Assembly: GCA_015680685.1 (NCBI GenBank)
Contig: MNCI01008878.1
Coordinates: 7,263 to 28,651, forward strand
DNA: 21,389 nt
Direction of reading: 5' to 3'
Source: Gnetum montanum
Taxonomy: Eukaryota > Streptophyta > Gnetopsida > Gnetales > Gnetaceae
Shown in pieces: positions 19,800 through 21,389 of this stretch; position 1 is the stretch's first letter; every line of letters begins with the position of its first letter. Both the position numbers and the translations under genes were made by a program. Under the pieces are notes generated by a model. That model worked only from the letters and a program-made list of their open reading frames with translations. It did not search any database and was not told where the DNA came from.

Positions 19800-19969
19800 T
19801 GATGCACCATGTTTTTCATGACTCTAATATCATATGGGATGACAACGAACTACAATCAAGGCATAGTGATTTAGATGCATAACTTGTCCCATCCGTGGAA
19901 TTCAACCAAATCATGTGTGAATGCTTATGATTCGTATGGTTGGGTGTAGGGGTGCCTCCCCTTTCATCA
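19800..19969 (+). repeat. 3' LTR of element 2, internally deleted
   Basis: Only 170 bp remain. The left 35 or so bases (TGATG, then CATG, five T and CATGAC) match the LTR start and the remainder, from GATGACAACGAAC onward, matches the last 135 bases of the 5' LTR. About 720 bp, including the TATA box and AATAAA, were lost between a GGGA-like pair, consistent with a short-homology deletion. Both ends and the target duplication remain, so the deletion came after insertion. Confidence 0.85.
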
Positions 19970-19974
19970 ACCGT
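19970..19974. repeat. Target-site duplication of element 2, right copy
   Basis: ACCGT differs from the left copy ACCAT (11388-11392) by one A-to-G transition. Confidence 0.78.
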
Positions 19975-21389
19975 AATGGTAAGGAGTACATCCCTTCCCC
20001 CTATGACCAAATACCTCTATCTGATATCTATGTAGGTATACTAGCTTGGTTGATTGAGATGGAAGAAGAGGATGACAAAAATAGCTTTGAGGAACAATAG
20101 GAAGAGGAGGATGAATTTAGGGCAGAATCTTAGCCCAAAAACATCCTATAGGGATTTTTCTAGGAAGTAACCCCCAAGGCCACCGATCCTTCCCTTCATA
20201 CCTTTATCTTCTCTATGGGCATGGTGTTGCCATCTTTCATACCCTCCTACCCTACCACAACTAATCCCACACTGGTCATAGTCATGCATCAAACTCAATT
20301 GATTGCACAAACCATGATCCATAACCCATTTATGTCATTTGCCACATGGCCTCGATCTATGCAACCATTGATGATGGTTTTTATGACCAAAATCCATTAG
20401 ATATCCATATGGGATCCACCATGGGACCCCAAGGAACCTCGGGATCACACACCCTCTATGTCCCATTTATGCCTCAAGTACTAGCACAAAAATCATTTTC
20501 TTTGTTTGGCCTACAAGCCACAACCAAAACACAACCACTTTCTTTTTTTCATGCAACCCATAGTGAGACCACAAGCCTCACAAAAAATGCCACATCTTTA
20601 TGTACAAACCCCACAACCAATAGGGCCACCAAAGGACCTAGATCAAGCCTTCTAAATAATCCATGACCTTATGAAAGAGTTGAAGAGGCTTAAAGCCTGT
20701 TCTTCATAAGTTGTTAAGATTATGAACTTCTACCAAGATGATCCCATTAGTCCTATGGTATCACCCTTGACACTTCCTCATAGTGTCCCTATTCCCTAGT
20801 TTAGAAAATACAATAGAGAAGATGATCCCAATGCTCACCTTATCACCTTTCGATCCAAATGCTTACTCTTACAACCATGGCCTCATACCATCATGAAGAT
20901 TTTCCCCATGTCTTTGACTGGAAGAGTGCTTAATTGGTACCGTGCATTACCTAGGGAATCCATATCCTCTCTGGAGGACTTGATTGCCTACATTGTTAAC
21001 TACTTCAAGTATAACTTGAAGCCTAATATAAACAGATGTCTAAAGCTTCCTAAAAGAAGCATGATAGACNTCCTACATTGTTAACTACTTCAAGTATAAC
21101 TTGAAGCCTAATACAATATTTGACCAACCCATGAAGGTCAAGTAGGGGCTCCTAGAACCCAAGCATATATTCATCTCGCAATGGAATGTATTGCTAAATG
21201 AAATACCAAAGACTATTGCCAAAGCACATCTATTGGCCATATTTAAGGAAGTAATAATGACTGCATCAAGTCCAAGATCTACTACCTTAACTTGCAATCC
21301 CTCAGCTAGGCATTTTCTCAAACAAAAAATATAGAGGATGTTGTAGAGGCCAATCATGATTTGGCCTACATAGCATATAAAAATCAACA
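19975..21389 (+). pseudogene. gag: Host element gag, main part, runs off the window
   Basis: This continues in phase from 11392. After NGKEYIPSPYDQ and an acidic stretch (about 20060-20120) comes a Pro/Thr/Met-rich linker, then a Pro/Gln-rich part, a short DLMKELKRLKA helix near 20670, and a retrotransposon-gag domain. The last shows FRKYNREDDPNAHLITF, PMSLTGRVLNWYRALP, SISSLEDLIAYIV and NYFKYNL, the familiar hydrophobic, Trp-Tyr and Phe positions of plant Ty3/gypsy gag. Stops lie at 20098, 20134, 20149, 20161, 20398, about 20488, 20653, 20710 and 20800, among others. The frame appears to shift at the N at 21070, but this comes from a duplicated 42-bp segment. Downstream pol genes, if any, lie outside the window. 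Confidence 0.75.
20987..21113. other. Exact 42-bp duplication around a single N
   Basis: Bases 20987-21028 and 21072-21113 are identical. The 43 bases between them include the N at 21070. The gag domain reads through once, then restarts in a different frame in the second copy. As at 16347, the pattern is that of an unmerged contig overlap or bad gap fill. Confidence 0.75.

Larger units (their letters stand above)
11393..19969 (+). mobile_element. Element 2 (E2): older member of the same pol-less family
   Basis: This 8.58-kb element runs from TGATGAG at 11393 to CATCA at 19969, flanked by ACCAT/ACCGT. Every part of element 1 has an aligned counterpart in the same order: LTR, Asp-type PBS, gag-like ORF1 (12409-14783), the inter-ORF region, the internal promoter-like block (16228-16306), the leader with a donor site, ORF2 (16916-19633), the G-rich tract and the 3' LTR. 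Decay is heavier: both ORFs carry frameshifts and the 3' LTR is internally deleted. No pol domain is present. The length includes about 73 bp of a likely assembly duplication around the N at 16347. Confidence 0.85.

Noticed and set aside
21085-21387. 100-codon minus-strand open frame at the window end
   Set aside because: It is antisense to the host gag domain, which shows clear family residues on the + strand.

Overview
The window is a block of decayed, nested LTR retrotransposons from a plant nuclear genome. The sequence is A+T-rich. Both complete elements carry primer-binding sites resembling the plant tRNA-Asp 3' end, make 5-bp target-site duplications and encode plant-type gag proteins. 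I see no intact cellular gene, tRNA, rRNA or CRISPR array. I cannot name the species. All genes read on the + strand and all carry stop codons or frameshifts, so they are annotated as pseudogenes.

Layout. A host repeat is seen in three pieces: 1-1245, 10118-11392 and 19975-21389. Element 1 (E1, 1246-10112) sits in it between identical CCCTA duplications. Element 2 (E2, 11393-19969) sits in it between ACCAT and ACCGT. E2 landed inside the host element's own gag reading frame: the frame opens at 11135, is cut at 11392 and resumes in phase at 19975.

E1 and E2 are diverged members of one family with the same unusual plan: LTR, Asp-type PBS, gag-like ORF1, a 1.4-kb non-gag region with a possible short ORF, an internal promoter-like block, a leader with a likely intron, ORF2, a short G-rich tract and the 3' LTR. 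ORF2 resembles the 'putative plant transposon protein' type and continues into a long helical, coiled-coil-like C-terminal half. Neither element shows protease, reverse transcriptase, RNase H or integrase, so both look non-autonomous and would have needed enzymes from another element. The internal promoter block carries the GATATC/CAATATC motifs and TATA box also found in each element's LTR, which suggests that ORF1 and ORF2 were transcribed separately under shared control.

E1 is the younger insertion: its LTRs are alike at roughly nine positions in ten by eye and its duplications are identical. E2 is older, with many frameshifts and a 3' LTR reduced to 170 bp by an internal deletion. Two single-N positions (16347 and 21070) are each flanked by exact direct duplications of 71 and 42 bp and look like assembly joins.
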